In this document: in pieces, positions 7,916 through 15,943 of the stretch
Layout: every line of letters begins with the position of its first letter
Position numbering within the stretch: position 1 is the stretch's first letter
Assembly: GCF_020514115.1 (NCBI RefSeq)
Contig: NZ_VTKZ01000004.1
Span: 124,001 to 188,000, forward strand
DNA from: Synechococcus sp. MU1642
GTDB taxonomy: Bacteria; Cyanobacteriota; Cyanobacteriia; PCC-6307; Cyanobiaceae
Length of the DNA stretch: 64,000 nt
Direction: 5' to 3'
The notes under the pieces: model-generated
The model's database searches: none
What the model was told of the DNA's origin: nothing
Seen by the model: only the letters and a program-made list of their open reading frames with translations
Made by a program: the position numbers and the translations under genes

Positions 7916-9031
7916 TTAGCTGCCTGCGACTTTCCATATAAACTTTGAGGTTGCAACGTAGTTCCAGATGTAAGCAACGATGATTCCTGCTAGTTGTGCG
8001 GTATTTGTATTTGAAATGAGTTCTTTGTAGACTAAGTTTGCTACACTTATATTTAGTGCTACTGGTAGGGATATAACGAGAAGGTATTGAATAAAGCCTT
8101 TAAGAAAATCCATGCCGTGCAGGCTCTCAAACCTAAAAGTTAGAATGTTATTTATGCAAAAATTTGAGGCGGCTGCTATAAATACTGAGGCAATCAATCT
8201 CGCCTCGAAGCTGGAACCTAAAGCGTTTTCAAGTGCGTGAAAGCTAATAAGCTGGACTAGAACGCCTATACATCCTACAAGCCCGAATGAGATTGCTCTT
8301 CTTGGAATTATTTTAAAGGTAAACCCGTAAGCAAGTGAAATGACGAAATCCCAAACTATTGGTATGTTTAGTTTCGACTCACCGTATTGCCTTTCTTCAA
8401 AGTCAAGGGGCACATCGCCACAAGAGATTGTTTTGCCTCCTGTCGAAAGGAATTCATACAAGAATTTAAACCCCTTGACCTCAATCCGTTTCGCAACTTC
8501 GTTCACATGGCTAGTGTTTTTTAATATAAAAAAACCGCTCATGTAATCGCTTAAATGACTGTGTTTTTTGTCGAGGCTTAGTCGAGCTATTTTGTTGGCT
8601 AGTAGTGATCCGTTTGTTCTTCTTTTGCTCAGGCCTCTAACGCTTGAGTCGTCCATGAATCTACTCCCTACTACTATGTCAAGGCTTTCATTAATTATTT
8701 TCTTTAGAGCAGATTTGACGTTTTCAGCTTTATGTTGTCCGTCGCTATCCATTACTACTATGTAATCGTTGTAGCTGTTGAGGATTCCTTCTTTGATGGC
8801 GCTTGCAAGTCCTTTTCTGTCAAATCTTTCTATGAGTCTGAGGTTGCTGTCTTCATTCGACCGTAATGCAATTGCTTCCTTGGTTCCGTCAGTTGAATTG
8901 TCGTCAATCACTAGGATGTCTAGTTTAAATTCGTTAAGCTCTTTATTTAACGAATCTATTAACCTGACTATATTATCTCTTTCGTTAAGAGCGGGAAGGA
9001 TTATGGAAATTGATGGATTCTCTTTATTCAT
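7916..9031 (-). CDS. Polyprenyl-phosphate sugar synthase (GT2) fused to GtrA
   Basis: Residues 1-235 are a GT2 domain like dolichyl-phosphate mannosyltransferase, with ILPALNERDN, VIDDNSTDGT (41-50) and the metal/nucleotide motif MDSDGQH (94-100). Residues about 243-368 hold four membrane segments of the GtrA family, thought to flip the lipid-linked sugar. The cytoplasmic domain would charge polyprenyl phosphate with a hexose, and the GT-C enzyme at 6181 could use it. Codon use is strongly A+T-rich, more so than its neighbour, which indicates recent acquisition. The two genes are convergent with 277 bases of A+T-rich spacer. Sugar identity is not readable. Confidence 0.88.
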   Translation of the reverse strand: MNKENPSISIILPALNERDNIVRLIDSLNKELNEFKLDILVIDDNSTDGTKEAIALRSNEDSNLRLIERFDRKGLASAIKEGILNSYNDYIVVMDSDGQHKAENVKSALKKIINESLDIVVGSRFMDDSSVRGLSKRRTNGSLLANKIARLSLDKKHSHLSDYMSGFFILKNTSHVNEVAKRIEVKGFKFLYEFLSTGGKTISCGDVPLDFEERQYGESKLNIPIVWDFVISLAYGFTFKIIPRRAISFGLVGCIGVLVQLISFHALENALGSSFEARLIASVFIAAASNFCINNILTFRFESLHGMDFLKGFIQYLLVISLPVALNISVANLVYKELISNTNTAQLAGIIVAYIWNYVATSKFIWKVAGS

Positions 9032-9325
9032 GGAATGACGTGCTTCTTTATATAGAACTGTACCACCTCGTGTAGTTTGTTCGGTGGTTATCGTGTTAGC
9101 TGATCTGTTCCTGCTTTGTTGGTTTAAGTCAGGATTGTTTGTGATTCATCTGGTTGTGTTGAGTTGCTCTGAGATTAGCCTTTGAAGTTGTATTAATATG
9201 GCTTGCGTTTCTCGTGTATTTGGCGATTAATTTTTTGCCTGTTTTTTGTCGGATATGCTTTAGTTGGATAATCATCGTTTTTCTGATTCTCTTCTCTGTA
9301 AAGTTCAGTTTTTAGTGGGTTATCC
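9032..9325. other. A+T-rich spacer upstream of the glycosyltransferase
   Basis: It holds the upstream region of the minus-strand GT2-GtrA gene and the leader of the plus-strand HTH pseudogene. No ORF, hairpin or clear promoter is convincing by eye. Confidence 0.4.
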
Positions 9326-9711
9326 ATGGCCAGGACAAGCAGGGCTGAACGCCACAGACGCCGTGAATTAGCTTTGGCTCTAGTCAGTCAGGGCAAAAGC
9401 TGCAGTGATGTTTTGATCGCTCAGATGTCTCAATGGGTTGCTCACGTTCATTTGCCCAGCGGGACTGTCGTTGGGCGCATGACCAGCTTGAACTGAGCGT
9501 TGATTCACACGATGCTCAGCATCTAATGGTGCACATGGCGACAAGCCTTCAACGCATCTCTCTCAAGGCTGAGGGGAATAAGCAATTCGCCGCGGCTGAC
9601 GGTGCCCAGAAGATGCTCTACGAGCTTTTGCTGCGCCGGAAAATGGATGACGAAGCTGCCAAAGCAAGTCGTCCTGGTTTGGGTCGTCGCCACGGCAACA
9701 CCCGGCATTAA
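9326..9711 (+). pseudogene. HTH DNA-binding protein gene with a one-base frameshift
   Basis: From ATG 9326 the frame reads a basic helix-turn-helix-like start (RAERHRRRELALALVSQGKS ... LIAQMSQW) and would stop at TGA 9495-9497. From the TGGG run at 9434-9437 the next frame continues the same protein (GCSRSFAQRDCRWAHDQLELSVD ... KAEGNKQFAAADGAQKMLYELL) to 9711. One extra G in that run would fuse the two parts into a protein of about 128 residues with an RTxQRDxxWA-type recognition helix, as in small regulators of mobile elements. It lies 115 bases before tRNA-Ala fragment copy 2. Probably a dead regulator. A sequencing error is the alternative. Confidence 0.6.
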
Positions 9712-9826
9712 AGATGACAACGTCATCTTTTTCATGCTTGACACACTAACTGGCGCACATCAGAGGTGTTTGCGGTTGCTGGCTGCTTTTGTGGTTTTGG
9801 ACTATCTGACCAACTTCACGACTAAT

Positions 9827-9860
9827 AGGGGGGCAGGAGTTCGAGTCTCCTTGGCTCTAT
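9827..9860 (+). repeat. tRNA-Ala 3' fragment, att-type repeat, copy 2
   Basis: It repeats 5852-5885 with two mismatches: the complete T-arm and nearly all of the acceptor strand, with CTCT in place of CTCC at the end. Unlike copy 1 it does not extend into a recognisable anticodon loop. It marks the right edge of the island, because ordinary backbone genes follow. Confidence 0.8.
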
Positions 9861-9874
9861 TTAGTTATCACGAG

Positions 9875-9903
9875 AGCTCTCGGAATTCCGCGGGCTTTTT
9901 TTG
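9875..9903 (+). terminator. Rho-independent terminator after tRNA-Ala fragment copy 2
   Basis: AGCTCTCGGA and TCCGCGGGCT pair over ten positions with one mismatch and one G-T pair, then a T7-type run follows. The same fragment-then-terminator order as copy 1 suggests that each copy came with a tRNA 3' end. Confidence 0.65.
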
Positions 9904-10026
9904 TTGCTTGACCCGGGCGGCGGAGCCCTTATTCATGGCAGAAGCAAGTGGGCTGGGTGATCAAAAACCGCGTCCGTCACGCTCCCGCATTTCCAGGCGA
10001 AGTTTCTGGTAGCGAAGCAAGGCCCG

Positions 10027-10203
10027 CTACTCATCCAGTTGAGGAAATAGCAAACGCGCCTCCTCCAGGCTCGGGGGATCCAAGAGCCAGTCATCAGAGC
10101 GATCCGGGGCCACTTGCTCAGGATTGCGATCCCAACGCTGGCGACCTGGCGCAACCCAGCCCAACAAGCGACGAAAGCGATCGAACAGCTCGAGTGGGTG
10201 CAT
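10027..10203 (-). CDS. Small protein, 58 aa, possibly shortened by an in-frame amber codon
   Basis: The frame from ATG 10203 reads MHPLELFDRFRRLLGW ... DDWLLDPPSLEEARLLFPQLDE and stops at TAG 10027-10029. The same frame continues after the stop for 20 more protein-like codons (RALLRYQKLRLEMRERDGRGF) to TGA at 9961-9963. The product is acidic and amphipathic with no membrane segment. I infer either a natural short form or recent truncation of a protein of about 80 residues. The family is not recognised by name. It is the first backbone gene to the right of the island. Confidence 0.5.
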   Translation of the reverse strand: MHPLELFDRFRRLLGWVAPGRQRWDRNPEQVAPDRSDDWLLDPPSLEEARLLFPQLDE

Positions 10204-10339
10204 CAAATCACCCTAGGAAGATCACGAATCCAAGCGCATCTGAGATGCGTGTGAGCTGGTTTGCAGCCGAGGGCAATGCTGTAACTGGGGGGTATCCATT
10301 GGCATGCTCCCCTTGGAGGATGTGAAAAACCAGCGCTGA

Positions 10340-10522
10340 TCAGCCCGAGGGACCAGCCTGTTCAGAGCGATGAACTGACTCGTTCCGAGGTATCAAGCTT
10401 TTAGGAGTTTGTTGCCGTGGATCCTCTCCGTTGCGCCAGGGGGTGAACAACAGGAAATTTCCGGCCACCAGCCCTGCCGTCACGATCACCGCAGCAAGCT
10501 GTTCCAGCTGTTCAACATCCAT
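10340..10522 (-). CDS. Small single-pass membrane protein, 60 aa
   Basis: After an acidic N-terminus (MDVEQLEQL) a hydrophobic helix (AAVIVTAGLVAGNFLLF, residues 10-26) is followed by a polar, proline- and charge-rich tail. It overlaps the end of the preceding minus-strand frame by 37 bases, so one of the two may be shorter than drawn. No family recognised. Confidence 0.45.
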   Translation of the reverse strand: MDVEQLEQLAAVIVTAGLVAGNFLLFTPWRNGEDPRQQTPKSLIPRNESVHRSEQAGPSG

Positions 10523-10716
10523 CCCTGCATTGTCACGCTTTCTCCGAGTAAGGGCGTCGCCTTAGCCGTTGATTGCTCGTAATTCAATCCTGTCTGCAGT
10601 TCTAGGCAAAGGGCCGTGCCCAGCATCACTGTGATCACGGCCAGCCCCTGAGTCAGCTTGAGCCTTCGCTGGGGTTTGCGGAAAGTACAGCAGGTCATAC
10701 CAGGACCTTGCTTCAC
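10486..10716 (-). CDS. Small membrane protein, up to 76 aa
   Basis: A basic N-terminus (RKPQRRLK) precedes one hydrophobic helix (LTQGLAVITVMLGTALCLEL), giving an N-in membrane anchor. The start could be ATG 10716 or the internal ATG 18 bases later. The C-terminus overlaps the next gene by 37 bases, which is unusual and lowers confidence. No family recognised. Confidence 0.4.
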   Translation of the reverse strand: MKQGPGMTCCTFRKPQRRLKLTQGLAVITVMLGTALCLELQTGLNYEQSTAKATPLLGESVTMQGWMLNSWNSLLR

Positions 10717-10796
10717 AGCCTGGTTTGAAGCCTCTTTTCAGTTCAGATTGAAGCGTTTGCCACGAGAAAGCTGGGAAAACGCTGAGACGACTGGGC

Positions 10797-11023
10797 TCAA
10801 TCCTCTTTTGGGTTCTCCAGGTCTCGGCGGATCAGAGCCAGCAGGTAGGAGGGGGACTTGTAGCGGGTTGGCAGGCAGCGGTTCAGCGTCTCTAGGTGCC
10901 CCCGCAGACCGTACGCTCAATGTCCTGAGCAGTTTTTCCCTGCTGGAGGAGACGCCGCAGCGCCTTGCAATACATCGGATATCCCGCCTCTAGTTCACCG
11001 ATGGTGAGTTTCGCCTGAGGCAT
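10797..11023 (-). pseudogene. DUF3136-like gene with a single-base deletion
   Basis: From ATG 11023 the frame reads KLTIGELEAGYPMYCKALRRLL ... IERTVC and hits TAG after 43 codons. In the next frame the protein goes on HLETLNRCLPTRYKSPSYLLALIRRDLENPKED to TGA 10797-10799. The intact paralogue at 30439-30672 has the same layout (LTIGDLEAGFSTYCQALRRLV ... TVCW ... LNRLHTSLPKDYRSP). Restoring a single T (TGC-TGG-GGG in place of TGCGGGGG) rejoins both parts and recovers the conserved Trp. The family is small, cyanobacterial and of unknown function. Likely a recent pseudogene or a base-call error. Confidence 0.7.
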
Positions 11024-11068
11024 GGGACCACTGAAGCCAGTTCCAACCTATGCCCCCGAGGGTCAGGC

Positions 11069-11461
11069 TCAGCTGCCGAGCCAGGCGACGCAGTCGATTT
11101 CCACCCGTGCTCCCTTGGGGAGGGCCGCCACCTGAAGGCAGGCGCGAGCTGGGCTGACCCCCTCACCAAATACCTCGGCATAGATGCCATTGACGGTTTG
11201 GAAATCGCCCAGGTCGGCCAAGAAGACCGTGGTGCGTACTACCTGAGCAGGGGTGGCGCCGGCTTCCTTCAACACAGCACAGAGGTTTTTCAGCACCTGA
11301 TGCGCTTCCGCCGCCACATCACCGTTACCCACCATCTCGCCGCTGGCTGGATCCAGGGGAATCTGCCCGGAGCAATAGAGCCACTCTCCGGCAAGCACCG
11401 CTTGGTTGTAAGGCCCAACCGGTGCAGGGGCGTCTTGAGTGGTGATGGCCTTGGCGCTCAT
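11069..11461 (-). CDS. ridA: RidA-family enamine/imine deaminase
   Basis: The product has the full RidA signature: PAPVGPYNQAV, YCSGQIPLDP, and the C-terminal ARACLQVAALPKGARVEIDCVA with the substrate-binding arginine. RidA hydrolyses reactive enamines such as 2-aminoacrylate made by PLP enzymes. It is a cytoplasmic trimer. The start at 11461 (MSAKAITT) is preferred because homologues begin there. An upstream ATG at 11494 would add eleven atypical residues. It lies just after gloB on the same strand with about 64 bases between, so both detoxification genes may share a transcript. Confidence 0.93.
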   Translation of the reverse strand: MSAKAITTQDAPAPVGPYNQAVLAGEWLYCSGQIPLDPASGEMVGNGDVAAEAHQVLKNLCAVLKEAGATPAQVVRTTVFLADLGDFQTVNGIYAEVFGEGVSPARACLQVAALPKGARVEIDCVAWLGS

Positions 11462-11525
11462 GGGGTGTTTCTGAACAGCATTCACCCCGATCATCGCCGT
11501 TGGTGATCCCGTTCTTCGCCATCGC

Positions 11526-12275
11526 TCATGCCGGCCGCCACTGATCCTTGTCCTGGCGAAGCATGGCCAACTCCGCGGCTGAACTGGCCTGCATGAACAG
11601 GTTGGTGCGGCGTTCCATGCCGATGCTGCTGGGCAGGCTTAGGGCGCCTTTGGCGCGAAGGCTCCGCACCTCCCGGTAACGATCAGCCAAAACCGTGTCG
11701 TTGGGGCGTTGCTCAACGGCCCATCGCAGATTGGACTCGGTGTACTCGTGGGCACAACACACCTTCGTGGCCTCGGGAAGTTCGGCCAGCTTCTGTAGAG
11801 CCTGATGCATCTGTTCAGCGCTGCCTTCAAACAATCGGCCGCAGCCCCCGCTGAACAGGGTGTCCCCGCAGAACAACAGCGGTCCGATCTCGGCGCCCTC
11901 CGGGTTCGGGATGAAGAAAGCGATGTGGGCTCTGGTGTGGGCCGCTACATCCAGCACCTCCACCTCTTCCCCAAGAACAGTGATCTGGTCTCCATCCCGC
12001 ACCGGCATGGTCTGGAACGGAATCCGCTCCCGATCATCAGCGGAGGCAATCACCGCAGACTGGGGCCAACTGTTCAGCAAGTCCGAAGTGCCGCCGATGT
12101 GGTCGGCATGGTGATGGGTCTGCAGGACGGCAGCCAGGTTCAACTGCCGTTCTTCCAGCCACGCCTGCACCGGCGGCGCAACAGCGGGGTCGATCACCAC
12201 GGCCTCCGCGCCCTTCACCCATATCCAGATCACGTTGTCCTGGAGAACCGGTAAGGCATGAAGTGAGGAATGCAT
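11526..12275 (-). CDS. gloB: Hydroxyacylglutathione hydrolase (glyoxalase II)
   Basis: A metallo-beta-lactamase fold hydrolase of 249 residues. The metal motif THHHADH lies at residues 53-59, [17 protein letters not shown] near the middle supplies a further ligand, and [10 protein letters not shown] a third histidine. It converts S-lactoylglutathione to lactate and glutathione, finishing methylglyoxal detoxification. Length is normal. It is divergent from hisG with 40 bases between them, so the two promoters must overlap. Confidence 0.92.
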   Translation of the reverse strand: MHSSLHALPVLQDNVIWIWVKGAEAVVIDPAVAPPVQAWLEERQLNLAAVLQTHHHADHIGGTSDLLNSWPQSAVIASADDRERIPFQTMPVRDGDQITVLGEEVEVLDVAAHTRAHIAFFIPNPEGAEIGPLLFCGDTLFSGGCGRLFEGSAEQMHQALQKLAELPEATKVCCAHEYTESNLRWAVEQRPNDTVLADRYREVRSLRAKGALSLPSSIGMERRTNLFMQASSAAELAMLRQDKDQWRPA

Positions 12276-12315
12276 CGTTAAAGTCCTGCCTGTTTAACCG
12301 GCCAGCGCTGGACCC

Positions 12316-12966
12316 ATGATCACCGTCGCGTTGGCCAAAGGAGCGCTGCTCAAAGACTCGGTGGCCCGCTTTGCCGCGGCTGGTCTCGATTTCTCCGCTG
12401 TTCTGGACAAGGACAACCGTCAGCTGATGGTGCCCACCCCTTGCGGGCGCGCTAGGGCCCTGCTGGTTCGCAACGGTGATGTGCCCACCTATGTGGCCTA
12501 CGGTCAAGCCCAGTTGGGGGTCGTGGGTTACGACGTGCTCAAGGAGCACCAGCTCCCCGTCGCACAATTGGTGGATCTCGGCTTTGGCGGCTGCCGCATG
12601 GCTGTTGCGGTCCAGGAGAGCAGTGGTTACGTCCGTGCCGCTGATCTGCCCCCCCATTGCCGGGTGGCCAGCAAATTCACCCACTGCGCTCGGGAATATT
12701 TCGATGCCCTCGACCTTCCCGTTGAGTTGGTGCACCTCAATGGCTCGGTGGAGCTGGGGCCAATTACGGGAATGTCGGAAGCGATTGTCGACCTGGTGGC
12801 CACCGGTCGAACCCTTAGGGACAACGGTTTGATCGCCATTGAAGACCTCTTCCAGTCCACGGCTCGATTGGTAGGACATCCCCTGTCCATTCGCCTGGAC
12901 AACGGCCCCCTGTCGTCAATCGTCGAAGCGATCCGCGCAGCAACACCCGTCGGGAGCTCCAGCTGA
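12316..12966 (+). CDS. hisG: ATP phosphoribosyltransferase, short form
   Basis: The 216-residue product matches the short HisG form, which lacks the C-terminal regulatory domain: [15 protein letters not shown] at the start, the VGYDVLKEH segment, and the phosphoribosyl-binding run [24 protein letters not shown]. It performs the first step of histidine synthesis. Short HisG normally needs a HisZ partner for full activity and feedback. No hisZ is in the window. The stop overlaps the ABC transporter ATG by one base, so the two are translationally coupled. Confidence 0.93.
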   Translation: MITVALAKGALLKDSVARFAAAGLDFSAVLDKDNRQLMVPTPCGRARALLVRNGDVPTYVAYGQAQLGVVGYDVLKEHQLPVAQLVDLGFGGCRMAVAVQESSGYVRAADLPPHCRVASKFTHCAREYFDALDLPVELVHLNGSVELGPITGMSEAIVDLVATGRTLRDNGLIAIEDLFQSTARLVGHPLSIRLDNGPLSSIVEAIRAATPVGSSS

Positions 12967-14744
12967 TGGGAGCTGTCGCGGACTGGCGCAGGGTCCGTCG
13001 TCTGGGCCGTTACCTCGTGCGAGATCGCCGGCGACTTCTGGTTGCCCTGCTGCTGCTGCTTCCCTTGGCCTTTGCGGGAGCACTGCAGCCTGTCCTGCTG
13101 GGGCAGGCCGTCAGCGTCCTTCGCGGTGAGCCCAGTCTCCCCTGGTTGTCGGGGTTGAGTCTGTCCGCATCGATCCGCATGATCATCGGGCTCTATTTCG
13201 TCTCGGTGATGCTTCGGCTCGGCCTGCAGGGCGTGCAGACCTTCAGCATCCAGGCCGTCGGTCAACGGCTCACCGCGCGTATCCGGGACGACCTCTTCGA
13301 ACATTCGTTGTCGCTGTCCCTGCGCTTTCACGACCGCATGCCGGTGGGCAAGTTGCTCACAAGGCTCACCAGCGATGTGGATGCCCTGGCTGAGGTGTTT
13401 GCAAGTGGCGCCGTCGGGGTGCTCAGTGATCTGGTGAGCCTGCTGGTGCTCGCCTCAACGATGCTGTTGATCGAGTGGAGGCTGGGGCTGCTCCTGTTGT
13501 TCACGCAGGTGCCCGTCACCCTGGCCGTGCTTTGGCTGCAGCGCCGTTACCGCAAGGCCAATTACCGGGTGCGTGAGGAGCTCTCCCAGCTCAATGCCGA
13601 TTTCCAAGAGAATCTTCAGGGCCTTGAGGTGGTTCAGATGTATGGCCGTGAAACGGTCAACAGCGCCCGCTTCCTGCGCACTGGCAAGGACTACCGCAGC
13701 GCTGTTAACGGAACGATCTTTTACGACAGCAGCATTTCAGCCTTCTTGGAATGGGTAGCTCTGGCCGCCATTGCTCTGGTTCTGGCACTTGGTGGCTTGA
13801 TGGTGACCAATGGTGCGATGGGCCTAGGCACCCTCACCACATTCATCCTTGCCTCCCAGCGTCTGTTCGACCCTCTGCGTCAGCTGGCGGAGCGTTTCAC
13901 CCAGATTCAAGGTGGGCTGACAGCTGTGGAACGCATTGGCGAGTTGATGGAGGCGCCCCTCGAGATCGCCGAGGCCAAGGGTGCTCGCCCTCACGTGACG
14001 GGTGGTGGTGGCGAGGTGATCTTTGAGAACGTGAGCTTTGCCTACCGGCCGGATGATCCGATCCTCCGCAACCTTTCCTTCCGCATTGCCCCTGGTGAGC
14101 ATGTGGCGCTGGTGGGTCCCACGGGGTCCGGCAAAAGCACGATTATTCGTTTGCTGTGCCGCCTTTATGAACCTCAGCAGGGGCGCATCCTTCTTGATGG
14201 GCGGGACATCCGCACGATCCCGATGGTGGATCTCCGTCGTGAGTTGGGAGTTGTGCTTCAGGACACGTTCCTGTTCAGCGGCAATGTGGCCGACAATCTG
14301 CGACTCAATGCTTCGGTGAGTGATCGAGAGTTGTCTCAGGTCTGTGCTGAGCTCGGTCTCAACGACCTGTTGGCCAAGCTTCCCAAGGGGCTGGAGACGG
14401 AGCTGCGCGAGCGGGGCGGCAATCTCTCCTCAGGTGAGCGCCAATTGCTGGCGGTGGCTCGGGTGGCGATCCGCAATCCAACGGTATTGGTGATGGATGA
14501 AGCCACTGCCTTCATGGATCCTTCAACGGAGGCGACGCTCCAGGCCGATCTCGATCGTCTTCTGCAAAAGCGCACAGCCATCGTCATCGCCCACCGCCTC
14601 GCGACGGTGGAAGCCTCGGATCGCATCCTTGTTCTGCGCCGGGGCGAGCTGATCGAGGAGGGCACTCATCGCGAGCTCAGGGCCCGCGGTGGGCTTTATG
14701 CCCAACTCGCCGAGTTGCAGGAACGGGGGTTGGCGCGTCTGTGA
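12966..14744 (+). CDS. ABC half-transporter (membrane domain plus ATPase)
   Basis: A 592-residue exporter-type half transporter of the MsbA/MdlB class. Residues about 20-310 hold six membrane helices of the type 1 ABC exporter domain. The ATPase follows with Walker A GPTGSGKST (about 384), signature LSSGERQ (about 487), Walker B VLVMDEAT and the switch histidine in IVIAHRLAT. It probably acts as a homodimer exporting lipids or small molecules. The substrate is unknown. It is coupled to hisG upstream and overlaps the GNAT gene by four bases. Confidence 0.9.
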   Translation: MGAVADWRRVRRLGRYLVRDRRRLLVALLLLLPLAFAGALQPVLLGQAVSVLRGEPSLPWLSGLSLSASIRMIIGLYFVSVMLRLGLQGVQTFSIQAVGQRLTARIRDDLFEHSLSLSLRFHDRMPVGKLLTRLTSDVDALAEVFASGAVGVLSDLVSLLVLASTMLLIEWRLGLLLLFTQVPVTLAVLWLQRRYRKANYRVREELSQLNADFQENLQGLEVVQMYGRETVNSARFLRTGKDYRSAVNGTIFYDSSISAFLEWVALAAIALVLALGGLMVTNGAMGLGTLTTFILASQRLFDPLRQLAERFTQIQGGLTAVERIGELMEAPLEIAEAKGARPHVTGGGGEVIFENVSFAYRPDDPILRNLSFRIAPGEHVALVGPTGSGKSTIIRLLCRLYEPQQGRILLDGRDIRTIPMVDLRRELGVVLQDTFLFSGNVADNLRLNASVSDRELSQVCAELGLNDLLAKLPKGLETELRERGGNLSSGERQLLAVARVAIRNPTVLVMDEATAFMDPSTEATLQADLDRLLQKRTAIVIAHRLATVEASDRILVLRRGELIEEGTHRELRARGGLYAQLAELQERGLARL

Positions 14745-15244
14745 TCGCTCCTCTCCCCATCCCTGCTGAGTCGCTGTTGGAGCAGTACGGCCAGGGGGCG
14801 CGTCTCTGCACCTGCGCCAATGAACAGATCACCTTGGTGTTCAGCCAGGAGTACCCCTTCGATCTTGTGGAGCTCGAGCAGTTGCTGGAAGCGGTGGGCT
14901 GGAGTCGCCGGCCGATTCGTCGGGTGCGTAAAGCGCTCAGCCATAGCTTGCTCAAAGTGGGGCTCTGGCGGCACGACCCCCGGGTGCCCCGTCTGGTGGG
15001 TTTTGCGCGCTGCACCGGGGATGGTGTTTTTGAAGCCACCGTCTGGGACGTCGCCGTGCATCCCCTCTACCAGGGAAATGGTCTGGGCAAGCAGATGATG
15101 ACCTACATCCTTGAGGCCCTCGATCAGATGGGAACCGAACGGGTCAGCCTGTTCGCGGATCCGGGCGTCGTCAGCTTCTACCAGGGCCAGGGCTGGGATC
15201 TCGAGCCTCAGGGCCATCGCTGTGCCTTCTGGTACGCCAACTGA
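14741..15244 (+). CDS. GNAT-family N-acetyltransferase
   Basis: The 167-residue protein shows the acetyl-CoA-binding motif VAVHPLYQGNGLGKQMMTYIL (about residues 105-125) and a C-terminal FYQGQGWDLEP, typical of GNAT enzymes. It starts at GTG 14741 inside the ABC transporter stop region, a four-base overlap that favours coupled translation. Substrate unknown. The last gene of the hisG-ABC-GNAT run. It meets the glycosyltransferase pair tail to tail. Confidence 0.88.
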   Translation: MIAPLPIPAESLLEQYGQGARLCTCANEQITLVFSQEYPFDLVELEQLLEAVGWSRRPIRRVRKALSHSLLKVGLWRHDPRVPRLVGFARCTGDGVFEATVWDVAVHPLYQGNGLGKQMMTYILEALDQMGTERVSLFADPGVVSFYQGQGWDLEPQGHRCAFWYAN

Positions 15245-15253
15245 TCGGATCCT

Positions 15254-15943
15254 CTATCGCCGGTAGATCCGCAATAGCTGCTCCGTTGATCGGCCCTGAC
15301 GCCAGAGCCAGCGCAGCCGGGCATTGCGCCAGGTCTGCACCAGCACGCTCCGCTTCTGCCAGCGCCCCCCGCTGGTGAGAAGGGCACAGTTCAATGAGCG
15401 GAGGGACGCGACCTTGCTCAGGCGTTCCACCAGGTCCAGGTCTTCCATTAGCGCCAGGGGCCGGTAGCCGCCGACGCGCTCATAAAGCTGGCGCTGAATC
15501 AACAGGCCCTGATCGCCGTAGGGACGCTGCAGCCATCGGCTGCGCAGGTTCACCATTCGCTCCAGCAGCCACAGCATCGGCCGCCTCTTCGCATCCACAT
15601 TGAAGTCGAAGCACCAGGCGCTCAGGTGAGCCTCCGGCGTGTTTAGAACCGTCCTCACCCTTTGATGCCAAGTGCTCGGGAGTCGGCTGTCGGCATGCAG
15701 CACCAGCATCCAGGCATGGGAGCTGTGGTCAACGCCCCAGCGCAGCTGTGGCCCACGTCCGGCTTTCGGGCTGTCGAGCACGGTGGCACCGGCCAGCTGC
15801 GCCACTTCTCGGGTCTGATCCCTGCTCCCGCCGTCAGAGACGATCACCTCCAACTCCCCCGGCCATCGCTGCAGATCCGCCAGCAGCAGCGGCAGCCTGC
15901 TGGCTTCCTCCAGGGTTGGAATAACAACACTCAGCCCTGCCAT
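15254..15943 (-). CDS. GT2 glycosyltransferase, TIGR04283-like
   Basis: A compact 229-residue GT2 enzyme with LSVVIPTLEEASRL, VIVSDGGSRDQT and LHADSRLP in place of the usual DxD. This matches the TIGR04283 group annotated as arsenosugar-biosynthesis glycosyltransferase, though that role is poorly proven. It overlaps the TIGR04282-like gene upstream by 13 bases and the two nearly always occur together, so they likely work in one pathway. No arsM or other arsenic gene is in the window, so the arsenosugar label remains a family name. Confidence 0.8.
   Translation of the reverse strand: MAGLSVVIPTLEEASRLPLLLADLQRWPGELEVIVSDGGSRDQTREVAQLAGATVLDSPKAGRGPQLRWGVDHSSHAWMLVLHADSRLPSTWHQRVRTVLNTPEAHLSAWCFDFNVDAKRRPMLWLLERMVNLRSRWLQRPYGDQGLLIQRQLYERVGGYRPLALMEDLDLVERLSKVASLRSLNCALLTSGGRWQKRSVLVQTWRNARLRWLWRQGRSTEQLLRIYRR

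Noticed and set aside
12037-12879. Minus-strand frame opposite hisG and gloB
   Set aside because: Antisense of two well-supported enzymes; no domain.
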